Of a DNA stretch of 64,000 bases, positions 25,521 to 35,783 are shown in pieces; positions within the stretch are counted from its first letter, which is position 1; each line of letters starts with the position of its first letter. This DNA comes from Dehalococcoidia bacterium. Lineage in GTDB: Bacteria > Chloroflexota > Dehalococcoidia > GIF9 > UBA5629. The DNA is taken from NCBI GenBank assembly GCA_041653995.1, contig JBAZEK010000002.1, forward strand, positions 310,001 through 374,000, in the 5' to 3' direction. A program made the position numbers and the translations under genes. The notes under the pieces were generated by a model. That model saw only the letters and a list, made by a program, of their open reading frames with translations, did not search any database and had not been told where the DNA came from.

Positions 25521-26702
25521 ATGATCGATTTTGAATTGACCGCTGAAGAGAAGGCCAAAATACAGGAAGCGCAAGAAGTGGCGGAGAAAAAATTCCGCCC
25601 CGTCAGCCGTTACTACGACGAGCATGAGCATGAGGAGCCGCAGGAGATCATCGATTTCATGTGGGACAACCGGGGCAAGGGCTTCGTGACCGGGCTGGGC
25701 GTTGTGGGCGCACTGATGGTTGAGGAGCTTTGCTGGGGCGACGCGGGACTCTATTTGGCCAGCCCCGGACCCGGGCTGGGCGGCGCCGCCGTCTTCGCCG
25801 CCGGCACAAAAGAGCAGTGGGGCAAGTTCCTGGCGCGATTTAATGAAGGCAAGCCCAAGTGGGGCGCCATGGCCATGACCGAGCCGGGCTGCGGCTCGGA
25901 CACGTCGGCCATCCAGGCCACCGCCACGCGCGACGGTGACTACTGGGTGCTGAATGGCGAGAAGATTTTCGTTACCATGGGGCACCGCGCGCTCGACCTT
26001 TCGGAGGGCATTATCGTGGTGTGGGCCTCCGTGGACAAATCGGCGGGCAGGGCCGGCATGAAATCTTTCGTGGTCGAGGCCGGCACACCGGGCATGAAGG
26101 TGGAGAAAAAGGAGAAAAAGCTGGGTATCAAGGCGTCCGATACTGTTACCGTGACCTTCGATAATTGCCGCATACCCTTCAGCAACATACTGGGCAAGGC
26201 CGAGGTCAAGAGCAAGACCGAAGGCTTCAAGGGCGCCATGGCCACCTTCGATGTTACGCGTCCCATGGTTGCGGCGCAGGCGCTGGGCGTCACCCGCGCC
26301 GCACTGGACATGCTGCGCGACGAGATCGATAAGCGGGGCATCAAAATACGCTACGAGCTGCCGCGCAGCAAACAGACCGCGCTGGAACGTGATTTCATCG
26401 AGATGGAGGCGAACTGGAGAGCGGCCCACCTGCTTATGATACGCGCCATGTGGCAACTAGGCAGCGGCCAGTCCAATGCTCTGGAGGCATCCATGTCCAA
26501 GGCCAAAGCCGGACGCGCCGCCACGCTGATTACACAGAGAGCTGTGGAGCTGATGGGGCCGCTGGGCTACTCTCGCAAATACCTTTTCGAGAAGTTCATG
26601 CGGGATGCCAAAATCAATGACATCTTCGAAGGCACCGGGCAGATAAATACGCTGGTGGTTGCCCGACGCCTGCTGGACTACACGCGAGATCAGCTTAAAT
26701 AA
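25521..26702 (+). CDS. Acyl-CoA dehydrogenase, catalytic subunit
   Basis: A 393-residue flavoenzyme that oxidises an acyl-CoA to the 2,3-enoyl-CoA. MTEPGCGSDTSAIQATATRDGDYWVLNG is the FAD/substrate loop region. The C-terminal motif IFEGTGQINTLVVARRLL contains the catalytic Glu. It is translated after a good AAGGAGG site directly behind its Glu-less partner and is probably co-transcribed with it. Electrons would normally pass to ETF, but no etfAB genes lie in this window. The acyl substrate is unknown. Confidence 0.9.
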   Translation: MIDFELTAEEKAKIQEAQEVAEKKFRPVSRYYDEHEHEEPQEIIDFMWDNRGKGFVTGLGVVGALMVEELCWGDAGLYLASPGPGLGGAAVFAAGTKEQWGKFLARFNEGKPKWGAMAMTEPGCGSDTSAIQATATRDGDYWVLNGEKIFVTMGHRALDLSEGIIVVWASVDKSAGRAGMKSFVVEAGTPGMKVEKKEKKLGIKASDTVTVTFDNCRIPFSNILGKAEVKSKTEGFKGAMATFDVTRPMVAAQALGVTRAALDMLRDEIDKRGIKIRYELPRSKQTALERDFIEMEANWRAAHLLMIRAMWQLGSGQSNALEASMSKAKAGRAATLITQRAVELMGPLGYSRKYLFEKFMRDAKINDIFEGTGQINTLVVARRLLDYTRDQLK

Positions 26703-26707
26703 ACGGG

Positions 26708-27394
26708 TCAGGGCTTGACGAAAAACTTGCGCCAGACCTGCCCGCCGGTAAACGGGCCGCCGTGCGCGGCATAGAATATCTTGGGCCTTCGATCAAGAAT
26801 AGCCTGGATGCTTTGGGTGGCCGTTTCGATATCCTCGCAAATATAGGGGAAGCCCGGAGTGTTCTTTCTCAACAGACCGCCGAAAATCATGTCCCCCACC
26901 AGCGCGCAGCCACCGGCCAGCAGCACCGATACGGATCCCGGTGTATGTCCGGGCGTGGGTATTATCTTACCCTCGATCCCGTAATCGCTTAGATCAAACT
27001 CACTTTCCAGCAGAACCTGTGGCTCCATTCCCTGCACTTTGGGCTTAACAATATCGGACATTATCATCATAAACCTTCCCCGACCATCAACCGGGTGGAG
27101 CCTGGGATTCACCCCCGTCCTGAGCGCTTCGGCATCCGCTTTATGTATGGCCACGGGAGCGCCGGTCTTCTCTCTCAGGTAAGCTGCGCTGCCGGTGTGA
27201 TCATGGTGCCCGTGCGTGATGACGATTAGAGAGATATCACCGGGCTTGATATCGTGGCGACTCATGGTTTTCAATATTTTCTCACCCAGCCCGGGAAAGC
27301 CGGTGTCGACGATAATCGAACGCTGGCCCCTCACAATAAAGGCGTTCGCCACTGTGGACGTGACTGCAAAGACTTCCTGTTTAACTCCTGCCAT
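26708..27394 (-). CDS. Metallo-beta-lactamase-fold hydrolase
   Basis: A 228-residue MBL-fold protein with the metal motif THGHHDHTGSA (HxHxDH), a later PTPGHTPGSVSVLL histidine and GDMIFGG aspartate. The type is that of glyoxalase II-like and other thioester or lactone hydrolases. It ends convergently 5 bases from the acyl-CoA dehydrogenase stop. The substrate cannot be assigned from sequence. Confidence 0.85.
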   Translation of the reverse strand: MAGVKQEVFAVTSTVANAFIVRGQRSIIVDTGFPGLGEKILKTMSRHDIKPGDISLIVITHGHHDHTGSAAYLREKTGAPVAIHKADAEALRTGVNPRLHPVDGRGRFMMIMSDIVKPKVQGMEPQVLLESEFDLSDYGIEGKIIPTPGHTPGSVSVLLAGGCALVGDMIFGGLLRKNTPGFPYICEDIETATQSIQAILDRRPKIFYAAHGGPFTGGQVWRKFFVKP

Positions 27395-27520
27395 ATCTGC
27401 CCCCTATGCTGTTAAGTTAGTCCGGGTATTGTGCAGGACGAAGCCACGACAAACCGTAATTATATCGGGTACGCCCTGCGTTTCCTTCCGCCTCCGGTAT
27501 CGTATCATATAACATCAAAT

Positions 27521-27970
27521 TTATGCACCTGTTCCCGTCAGCAGATCAAAACCGCTGGCTTCATCCGGCAGCCGTGCCATGTTTATTCCCAGAATCTCAC
27601 ACAGTATAACTTCGCCTACCAGCCAGGTTTTAACTCCTTCTCTCAGGCATCCGGTAGTGGTTGCGCCTGCCCTGCCCAGTGCAGCATGGATATGCAGGGA
27701 AGGCCTGCCGTCCTTACCCGGCGCCAGCACTCCCAGTCCCACCACTTCATGAACGCCGTCAATGGGAACCAGCATTGGATCGATCGGTCGTTCCTTATTG
27801 CGGCGAGGGCCTGCGACTATCTCCCCACTGCCGATCCCACCCACCAGCACGGCTTGTCCCGTCGAGATATTTTTTTCGCGGGCAAATCTCTCGACGCAGC
27901 CGGGAAGCTCGTCTCCATCTTCAAGCCTGATCACAAAAACGCGGCCGATTTTTCCTTCGCTATATTTCAT
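27521..27970 (-). CDS. PPC/DUF296-domain protein
   Basis: A 149-residue single-domain protein of the PPC (plants and prokaryotes conserved, DUF296) family. The signature PSLHIHAALGRAGATTTG carries the conserved His pair, preceded by a GGIGSGEIV strand. PPC domains form trimers; in plants they accompany AT-hooks, while bacterial stand-alone members have no firmly known role. The start at 27970 is followed directly by the family fold. No operon partner is evident. Confidence 0.8.
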   Translation of the reverse strand: MKYSEGKIGRVFVIRLEDGDELPGCVERFAREKNISTGQAVLVGGIGSGEIVAGPRRNKERPIDPMLVPIDGVHEVVGLGVLAPGKDGRPSLHIHAALGRAGATTTGCLREGVKTWLVGEVILCEILGINMARLPDEASGFDLLTGTGA

Positions 27971-28105
27971 TTTCTTTCCTCGTTTAAACTCGCACTATCC
28001 GGCAAATCCGCGTCCATCTTATTGTAAATGCGGCGGCAAGGCAATATCACATCCTTGTTATCACCGGGCATTTAGCTTAAAATACAGCCTGATTAAGGGC
28101 ATCGG

Positions 28106-28456
28106 ATGGGAATGGACGCACTGATAAATATCCTCGAATACATCTCGATCGGCATCGGCTTAGTCGGCATATTCATCGTGTTATGGGGTGTGATCGTCGG
28201 ACTGGTGGAATTCATACACGCTCAAATCATCCACCTTGGCAAGCACAAGAAATCGCTGCCGCTGGAAAAGATACGCATCGACCTGGGCCGCTACCTGCTG
28301 CTGGGGTTGGAGTTTCTCATCGCAGCGGATATAATCCGCACCATCGTAAAGCCGAGCCTGGAGGAGGTGGCCGTACTGGTGGCTATCGTCGCCATCAGGA
28401 CGGTGATCAGCTACTTCCTCAACAAAGAGATCGAGCGGCTCGGGCATACCAAATAA
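28106..28456 (+). CDS. DUF1622-family membrane protein
   Basis: A 116-residue protein with three hydrophobic helices (about residues 8-32, 62-80 and 85-105) and the DUF1622 pattern of a central RIDLGRYLLLGLEFLIAADIIRT. The function of the family is unknown. A TAAAAT box lies about 28 bases upstream. It is followed 30 bases later by the enolase-superfamily gene on the same strand. Confidence 0.8.
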   Translation: MGMDALINILEYISIGIGLVGIFIVLWGVIVGLVEFIHAQIIHLGKHKKSLPLEKIRIDLGRYLLLGLEFLIAADIIRTIVKPSLEEVAVLVAIVAIRTVISYFLNKEIERLGHTK

Positions 28457-28486
28457 AGTAATAAACACTGAAGAGGAGGACCGTAA

Positions 28487-29710
28487 ATGAAAATCGCTGA
28501 GATCGAACTGTTTCACCTTAATATCCCCCTGAAAGAGACATTCTGGCCGACATGGATACCCGGCTACCCTCAGACGCATAACCGGTTTACTCTGATCAGG
28601 ATACGCACTGACGACGGTATCGAGGGCTACTCAGCCGGCACGGCCATGGGCACCGAGCGGCAGGGTTTGGGAGACCTGCTGGGTGGCTATTTATTGGGCT
28701 CCGACCCAACAGACATCGACCGCATTCAGAGCCTGTTAAAGCAGGCGGGTATCCTGGGCTGGCTGAACTTCTGGATTGAGCCTGCCTGCTGGGACATCAT
28801 AGGCAAGGCCAAAGGTAAGCCGGTCTACGAACTTCTGGGCGGCACCGCCAGGCCTATCGAGGTTTACAACTCCTTCGGCGAGCTGCACGAGCCCGGCCCG
28901 CGCATACAGGAGCTGCTGGCTTTGAAAGAGCAGGGCTTTAAAACCTTTAAGCTGCGTGCCAAGGCCATGGAGTTCAAAGACGACGTTCGGCTGATCGAAG
29001 AGGTGCGCAAGGGCGTAGGGCCCGACCCTGTCATCGGCGTGGACGCCAACCAGGGCTGGCTGGTCTCCATCGTCGACCGCATACCGGCCTGGGACCTGAA
29101 GCGCGCCACCGACTTCGCCAAAGCCTGCGCGGATAATAAAATCGAGTGGCTGGAGGAGCCGCTGGACTGGCACGACTATGACGGTCTGGCCGCCCTCAAA
29201 AAAGCATCGCCGGTCAAGATAGCGGGCGGGGAGCTCAACCACGGGTGGGATGAGATTAAAATAATGTTCGAGAAGGACTGCTTTCACATTTATCAGCCCG
29301 ATGCCACGTTTGCCGGGGGCATACAGCAGGTTATGAAAGTTATCGATGCCTGCCACAAGCACAACCGCATCTTTTCACCGCATACCTGGACCAGCGGCAT
29401 CGGCTTCTACATCGGCTGGAACCTGGTACTGGCCGATACGGGCAATACCCATCCGCTGGAATACCCCAACGAGCCGCCCTCCTGGATACCTCAGTTCCGC
29501 GAGGGTATCATCGAGCCCATCATCCCCGATAAGAACGCCATGCTGCAGCCCTTCACACGCCCGGGACTGGGCTTCGAGATCGATAAAAAGCTGCTTAAAA
29601 AGTACGGCACGCGCTTCTACCACCAGACGGAGAAGGGGTTGGCCTTCAAGGTAATCCGCGAGAAGGGGCTGAAGACGGCGCTGGAGCTAAAGAAGCGGAA
29701 AGCAGGATAG
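28487..29710 (+). CDS. Enolase-superfamily (mandelate racemase/dehydratase-like) enzyme
   Basis: A 407-residue TIM-barrel enzyme that would abstract a proton alpha to a carboxylate. Seen are FKLRAK (catalytic Lys region), GVDANQGW, WLEEPLDWHD and AGGELNHG (Asp/Glu/Glu metal ligands) and SPHTWTSG (catalytic His). This set fits acid-sugar dehydratases and racemases of the mandelate racemase subgroup. A strong ribosome site (AGAGGAGG) precedes ATG 28487, and a terminator follows. The substrate is unknown. Confidence 0.85.
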   Translation: MKIAEIELFHLNIPLKETFWPTWIPGYPQTHNRFTLIRIRTDDGIEGYSAGTAMGTERQGLGDLLGGYLLGSDPTDIDRIQSLLKQAGILGWLNFWIEPACWDIIGKAKGKPVYELLGGTARPIEVYNSFGELHEPGPRIQELLALKEQGFKTFKLRAKAMEFKDDVRLIEEVRKGVGPDPVIGVDANQGWLVSIVDRIPAWDLKRATDFAKACADNKIEWLEEPLDWHDYDGLAALKKASPVKIAGGELNHGWDEIKIMFEKDCFHIYQPDATFAGGIQQVMKVIDACHKHNRIFSPHTWTSGIGFYIGWNLVLADTGNTHPLEYPNEPPSWIPQFREGIIEPIIPDKNAMLQPFTRPGLGFEIDKKLLKKYGTRFYHQTEKGLAFKVIREKGLKTALELKKRKAG

Positions 29711-29736
29711 TAAATACACTGCAACCAGATTATTGA

Positions 29737-29770
29737 GAAGAAGGGCGGGACTTCGGCCCCGCCCTTCTTC
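29737..29770. terminator. Bidirectional intrinsic terminator
   Basis: A 13-bp perfect stem (GAAGAAGGGCGGG with its complement) and an 8-base loop lie between the convergent enolase-superfamily gene and acsA. Confidence 0.85.
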
Positions 29771-29785
29771 TATGCTGAAAGCTAT

Positions 29786-31759
<1,974 letters not shown>

Positions 31760-31940
31760 TCTGTTGTCAGCCTCCTGTGATTTCTTTTTTACGCGCCGCG
31801 AAATTTGCGCAAATTACTCCCCATTCTATAGATTGACAGCCTGCCGCGCAAGTGCAAACAATACCCCCGACCCGCTATGCCTTGCCTTTTGGACATACTT
31901 GATGATATATTTCAGTCTCAGCAACCAGAGGCGGCTGCAA

Positions 31941-33125
31941 TTGACAGGAAAGGACAGGAACGCGCCCCGCATTGTCAGCATCGAGCTCACGCCTGTCGTC
32001 ATACCCTTCCAGGAGATAGTCCGCGATGCTATGAGCAAGGCGGGCGGCCTGGGAATGGCTATCCCGGCGGAGGAAGCCTGGACAGGCATCGATTGCGCCA
32101 TCTGCGTAATGGTCGATGAAGCGGGCAACGTCGGTCTGGGGGAATCCTACGTCTGGTGGCCCGAGACCGGCACCTCGCCCAATCAGATCATCGAGGTTAT
32201 CCGTCAGGCTCTGGCCAGGTATGTGCTGGGCGAGAGCCCCTTCGACGCTGAGAAGATCTGCCGCCGCATGGATAACAACGTAGCGCGCTCCGAGGCGGCC
32301 AAAGGACTTCTGGATATGGCCTGCTACGACCTGATGGGCAAGGTCAGAGGCGTCCCGGCCTGCGAAATCATGGGAGGAAAAGCGGTGGACATCCCGCTGG
32401 CCGCGCTGATACCACTGATGGACCCGGATAGCATGGTTTTCCTGTCAAAGCTGTTCTTCGATGACGGGTACAGGACTTTACGCCTGAAGCTGGGCCACGG
32501 GGTAGCCGAGGACGTCGCCATACTGCAGGCCGTGAGGAAGGAATTCGGCAAGCAGGTGCGCATACGGGTTGACTACAATCAAGCTTATTCGCCACAGGAA
32601 GCCGTTAAAGCTATTAAGGCTATTGAACCTTTTAGTATCGATGTTGCCGAGCAGCCCGTGGCCGCCACCGATTATGTGGGAATGGCTTTCGTGCAAAAGC
32701 GCGTAAAAACACCGCTTATGTCACATGAGGGCTGCTTCTCTCTGGGCGATATAATCACTCTGGCTGAGCTTGGCGCTATACGAGTGGTCGGCATCAATAC
32801 GGAACGTCCGGGCGGCATAACGGCTGCGCTCAAGGCTATGGATTTTGCCACTGAACACGGGATGAAAATAGTCATCCATAACCAGTCGGCCGGCATATCA
32901 TCTGCAGCCCTGATTCACCTGGCGGCGGCCCGCCTGCCGACGCTGGGACATGCCGTCGAGCTCTTCGGTTATGTCATGCTGGAGGATGATCTCATCACGT
33001 TTCCTGTAGATTACAGCGGAGGCACCGCCAGGCTCCCGGCGGGATCCGGCTGGGGCGTTACGCTGGATACGGCGGCGCTGGATAAATACGCCACCGGCCC
33101 GACGGTCAAACTCACCATGCCCTGA
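31941..33125 (+). CDS. Enolase-superfamily enzyme (muconate cycloisomerase/MLE subgroup-like)
   Basis: A TIM-barrel enzyme of about 394 residues. The motifs LRLKLGHG (Lys), RVDYNQAYS (Asp), DVAEQPV (Glu) and MSHEGCFSLGD (Glu) give the metal site and base of the muconate-lactonising/dipeptide-epimerase branch. Homology begins at RIVSIELTPVVIPF. The TTG at 31941, nine bases after AGAGG, is therefore the best start, although the frame is open back to 31764. It heads a co-directional run with a symporter, permease and amidohydrolase, suggesting uptake and processing of one organic acid or amide. The substrate is unknown. Confidence 0.83.
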   Translation: MTGKDRNAPRIVSIELTPVVIPFQEIVRDAMSKAGGLGMAIPAEEAWTGIDCAICVMVDEAGNVGLGESYVWWPETGTSPNQIIEVIRQALARYVLGESPFDAEKICRRMDNNVARSEAAKGLLDMACYDLMGKVRGVPACEIMGGKAVDIPLAALIPLMDPDSMVFLSKLFFDDGYRTLRLKLGHGVAEDVAILQAVRKEFGKQVRIRVDYNQAYSPQEAVKAIKAIEPFSIDVAEQPVAATDYVGMAFVQKRVKTPLMSHEGCFSLGDIITLAELGAIRVVGINTERPGGITAALKAMDFATEHGMKIVIHNQSAGISSAALIHLAAARLPTLGHAVELFGYVMLEDDLITFPVDYSGGTARLPAGSGWGVTLDTAALDKYATGPTVKLTMP

Positions 33126-33162
33126 AGATAACCGCTGAAGTAAACATAAGGAGAAACCGCGC

Positions 33163-34608
33163 ATGGCTTCTGTAAGCTGGGTGGATATCGGCATCATCCT
33201 GGTTTACCTGGCCGGCATGGTGGCCGTGGGCATCTGGACCAGCCGAAAGATCAAAAATCTTACGGATTACTCTCTGGCGGGCAAATCGCTGGGCTTCCTG
33301 GTGATGATCGGAACGCTGGTAGGCGCCGCCATCGGCGCAGCCTCCACCATGGGAAAAGCAGGCAAAGCCTATGAGTTGGGGATCATCTTCGTCACAGCCG
33401 GCCTGGGCTACATCGCCGGACTGGTCGTCTTCGGGCTGCTCTCGGGCAGGCTGCGCAAACTGGGTATCTGGACTATCCCGGACGCGCTCTTCAAAAGATA
33501 CGGCAAGGGCATCAACCTGGCCTGCGGCGCCGCCATGTTCATCACGGTCATCGCTCTGTTCGGCGGGCAGATCATCGGCATAGGCCTCATATTCACGGCG
33601 GTGGGCCAATCTCTGGGACTGACCTATACCACCTCGATTATACTGGCCGGCGTCGTCATGATCCTCTATACCGTGCTGGGCGGCCTGTTTGCCGTCGCCT
33701 ACACCGACCTGATACAGACCGTCATCATGCTGGTTAGTATCGGTGTAATCCTGCCGATCTTCATCCTCGCCAACGATTCCGGCTCGATACTGGCGGGGGC
33801 CTGGCAATCAGCCGCCTCGGGCACCGGGCCCGGCATATCCCCGCTTTACCTCATATCCATCTGGATCATAGATTTCTGCTTCTGCCTGGTGGATCCCGGG
33901 CTGTGGCAACGGGCCAATGCCGCGACCAGCGGAAAAGTCATCAGGAACTCGATGTTCATCACGGCCGGTGTTTACGTATACTGGTCTGTTGTGGTCGTGT
34001 TGCTCGGTATCCTCGGCATCTTCCTGGTGCCGAATATCGTGCAGAATTACGGCTCCACCGATGCAGTCATCCCGGTGATGATCGTGAAATATCTGCCGAT
34101 GGGACTTGTCGGCCTGTGCCTGGCCGGCCTGATGGCCGTGATGATGAGCACTGCCTCGGTTGCGCTGCTCATATCAGGCACCACCGTTGCCAACGACCTG
34201 ATCAAGGCAGCCCGCCCTCAGACCAGCGAAACCAAATTGCTGCTGTGGGCCAAGCTGGTGATCATTCTGGTCGGGGCGCTGGGCATTGTTTTTGCGATGG
34301 TGATGCGCGGAATCTTCGACATACTGCTGCTGGCCTTTGCCGTGTACGTATCGGCGGTTTTCATCCCGGCCATGGCGGCCTTCTTCTGGAAAAAGGCCAC
34401 CCGCCAGGGCGCCATAGTCAGCAGCATCGTATCAACTATAGTCTGTGTGGCCCTTTACGCCGTCAAACAATTCGTTGAAATACCCTGGCTGGAGCCCATC
34501 GTGATCAGCCTGCTGGTGAGCCTGATACTGATGTGGGCCGTGAGCAGGGCGACCTATAAACCGGAAAGCGCGACACCAAAATTAATCTTATCAGGGGGTA
34601 ACCAATGA
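33163..34608 (+). CDS. Sodium:solute symporter (SSF family)
   Basis: A 481-residue integral membrane carrier with about 13 hydrophobic helices and SSF features: LTDYSLAGKSLG near the N-terminus, GAAIGAASTMGKAGKAYE in helix 2 and GLYTVLGG-type VLGGLFAVAYTDLIQ in the middle. It would import a small organic solute with Na+. A good AGGAG site precedes the ATG. Its end overlaps the next permease by 4 bases (ATGA), indicating co-translation. Substrate options include carboxylates, amino acids or nucleobases. Confidence 0.88.
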   Translation: MASVSWVDIGIILVYLAGMVAVGIWTSRKIKNLTDYSLAGKSLGFLVMIGTLVGAAIGAASTMGKAGKAYELGIIFVTAGLGYIAGLVVFGLLSGRLRKLGIWTIPDALFKRYGKGINLACGAAMFITVIALFGGQIIGIGLIFTAVGQSLGLTYTTSIILAGVVMILYTVLGGLFAVAYTDLIQTVIMLVSIGVILPIFILANDSGSILAGAWQSAASGTGPGISPLYLISIWIIDFCFCLVDPGLWQRANAATSGKVIRNSMFITAGVYVYWSVVVVLLGILGIFLVPNIVQNYGSTDAVIPVMIVKYLPMGLVGLCLAGLMAVMMSTASVALLISGTTVANDLIKAARPQTSETKLLLWAKLVIILVGALGIVFAMVMRGIFDILLLAFAVYVSAVFIPAMAAFFWKKATRQGAIVSSIVSTIVCVALYAVKQFVEIPWLEPIVISLLVSLILMWAVSRATYKPESATPKLILSGGNQ

Positions 34609-35771
34609 ACGAGCGCCACAGGCGACTGACTTTATTTGAAGCGGCTGCGGTCGTAGCCGGGCTGGGATTCGGCGGCGGAGTGATGGCCGTGCCTTACCTG
34701 GCTTCTCTGAACGGGATAATGGACCTGATTATAATCGCACTGGCGGCCTATGCTTTCAGTCTGCTACTGCACCTGATGGTAGTGGAGGTCGTACTGCGGG
34801 AAGACAAGCCGCAGCAACTGGTTGAGCTTTTCGGAAAATATGTTTTCAAGCAGACCTGGTGGGGGAAGGCCCTGACCTGGATTATCTTCGCCCTGGTGCT
34901 GGTTACTTTCTATGCGCTGCTGGCAGGGTACATCGTCGGTTGCGCCGAGCTTTTGAGCAACCTCTTCCCGGCGCTGCCGCTGTGGGCCGGGGAGGTCATT
35001 ACCTACATAATAGCCGCCGGCATCGTGCTGGCCGGGTTGAAAGCGGTAGGAGTAAGCGAGAAATGGTCCATTATCAGCATCGCTATAGTGCTGCTGGTGC
35101 TGTCTGTCATATCTTTCGCATATCCCTTCAATGCGCTGCCCCTCTGGAGCGGCGACGCGGCAAAGATCCTGGCCCTCTACGGCATGGTTATGTTCTGTCT
35201 GACCTGCCTTTTCTCGGTTCCGCAAGCGGCGGAGGGGCTTTCCTGGAATAAGAAACTTGTTCCGGGCGCGGTGGTGCTGGGCATCACTATAAATCTAATT
35301 TTCACCCTGGTCATCTCTATCATGGCATCGCTGGTTTCTAAACCGGTGACCGAGGTGGCCATCATCGGCTGGGGCAACGCGGTGGGCACATGGGCACTGG
35401 TACTGGGATCGGTTTTCGCTTTCCTGGGGCTGCTGACCAGCTACTGGAGCATAGGCTATGCTCTGGCGATAGTAATCGTCGAGCGTCTGAAATGGGGCTA
35501 TCGCCTATCCTGGCTGGTCGCAACCGTCCCCGGCTTCCTCATGGCAATATTCGGACTGGCAGGCTTTCTGGAATACATGCGCTATGCGGGAGGGGCCATG
35601 GCTGTCCTGATGGCGCTGCTCATACCGCCGGCGCTGTTGATCAGCCGCAGGGAGAACGCTAATATTATGCCCGCCTTCAGCATGGGTAAATGGGGCAACA
35701 TCTTTATCTGCGTACTGGTGTTCATCGCCTATCTGCTGATGGCGGTGGGCTCACTGATTCCTGTTAACTGA
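34605..35771 (+). CDS. Amino-acid permease-like transporter (APC/HAAAP type)
   Basis: A 388-residue membrane protein with about 11 helices. The N-terminal LTLFEAAAVVAGLGFGGGVMAVPYLAS is the broken helix 1 of APC-fold carriers and resembles aromatic amino-acid (TyrP/Mtr) and SLC38-like permeases. It is translationally coupled to the symporter by a 4-base overlap and is followed 12 bases later by the amidohydrolase. Two different carriers in one unit is unusual and may mean import of the substrate with export of a product. Confidence 0.75.
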   Translation: MNERHRRLTLFEAAAVVAGLGFGGGVMAVPYLASLNGIMDLIIIALAAYAFSLLLHLMVVEVVLREDKPQQLVELFGKYVFKQTWWGKALTWIIFALVLVTFYALLAGYIVGCAELLSNLFPALPLWAGEVITYIIAAGIVLAGLKAVGVSEKWSIISIAIVLLVLSVISFAYPFNALPLWSGDAAKILALYGMVMFCLTCLFSVPQAAEGLSWNKKLVPGAVVLGITINLIFTLVISIMASLVSKPVTEVAIIGWGNAVGTWALVLGSVFAFLGLLTSYWSIGYALAIVIVERLKWGYRLSWLVATVPGFLMAIFGLAGFLEYMRYAGGAMAVLMALLIPPALLISRRENANIMPAFSMGKWGNIFICVLVFIAYLLMAVGSLIPVN

Positions 35772-35783
35772 GGATGCTCCCGT

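Noticed and set aside
25227..26456. A 409-codon minus-strand frame opposite the acyl-CoA dehydrogenases
   Set aside because: Low-complexity His/Gly/Ala-rich translation opposite two clear enzymes; a shadow frame.
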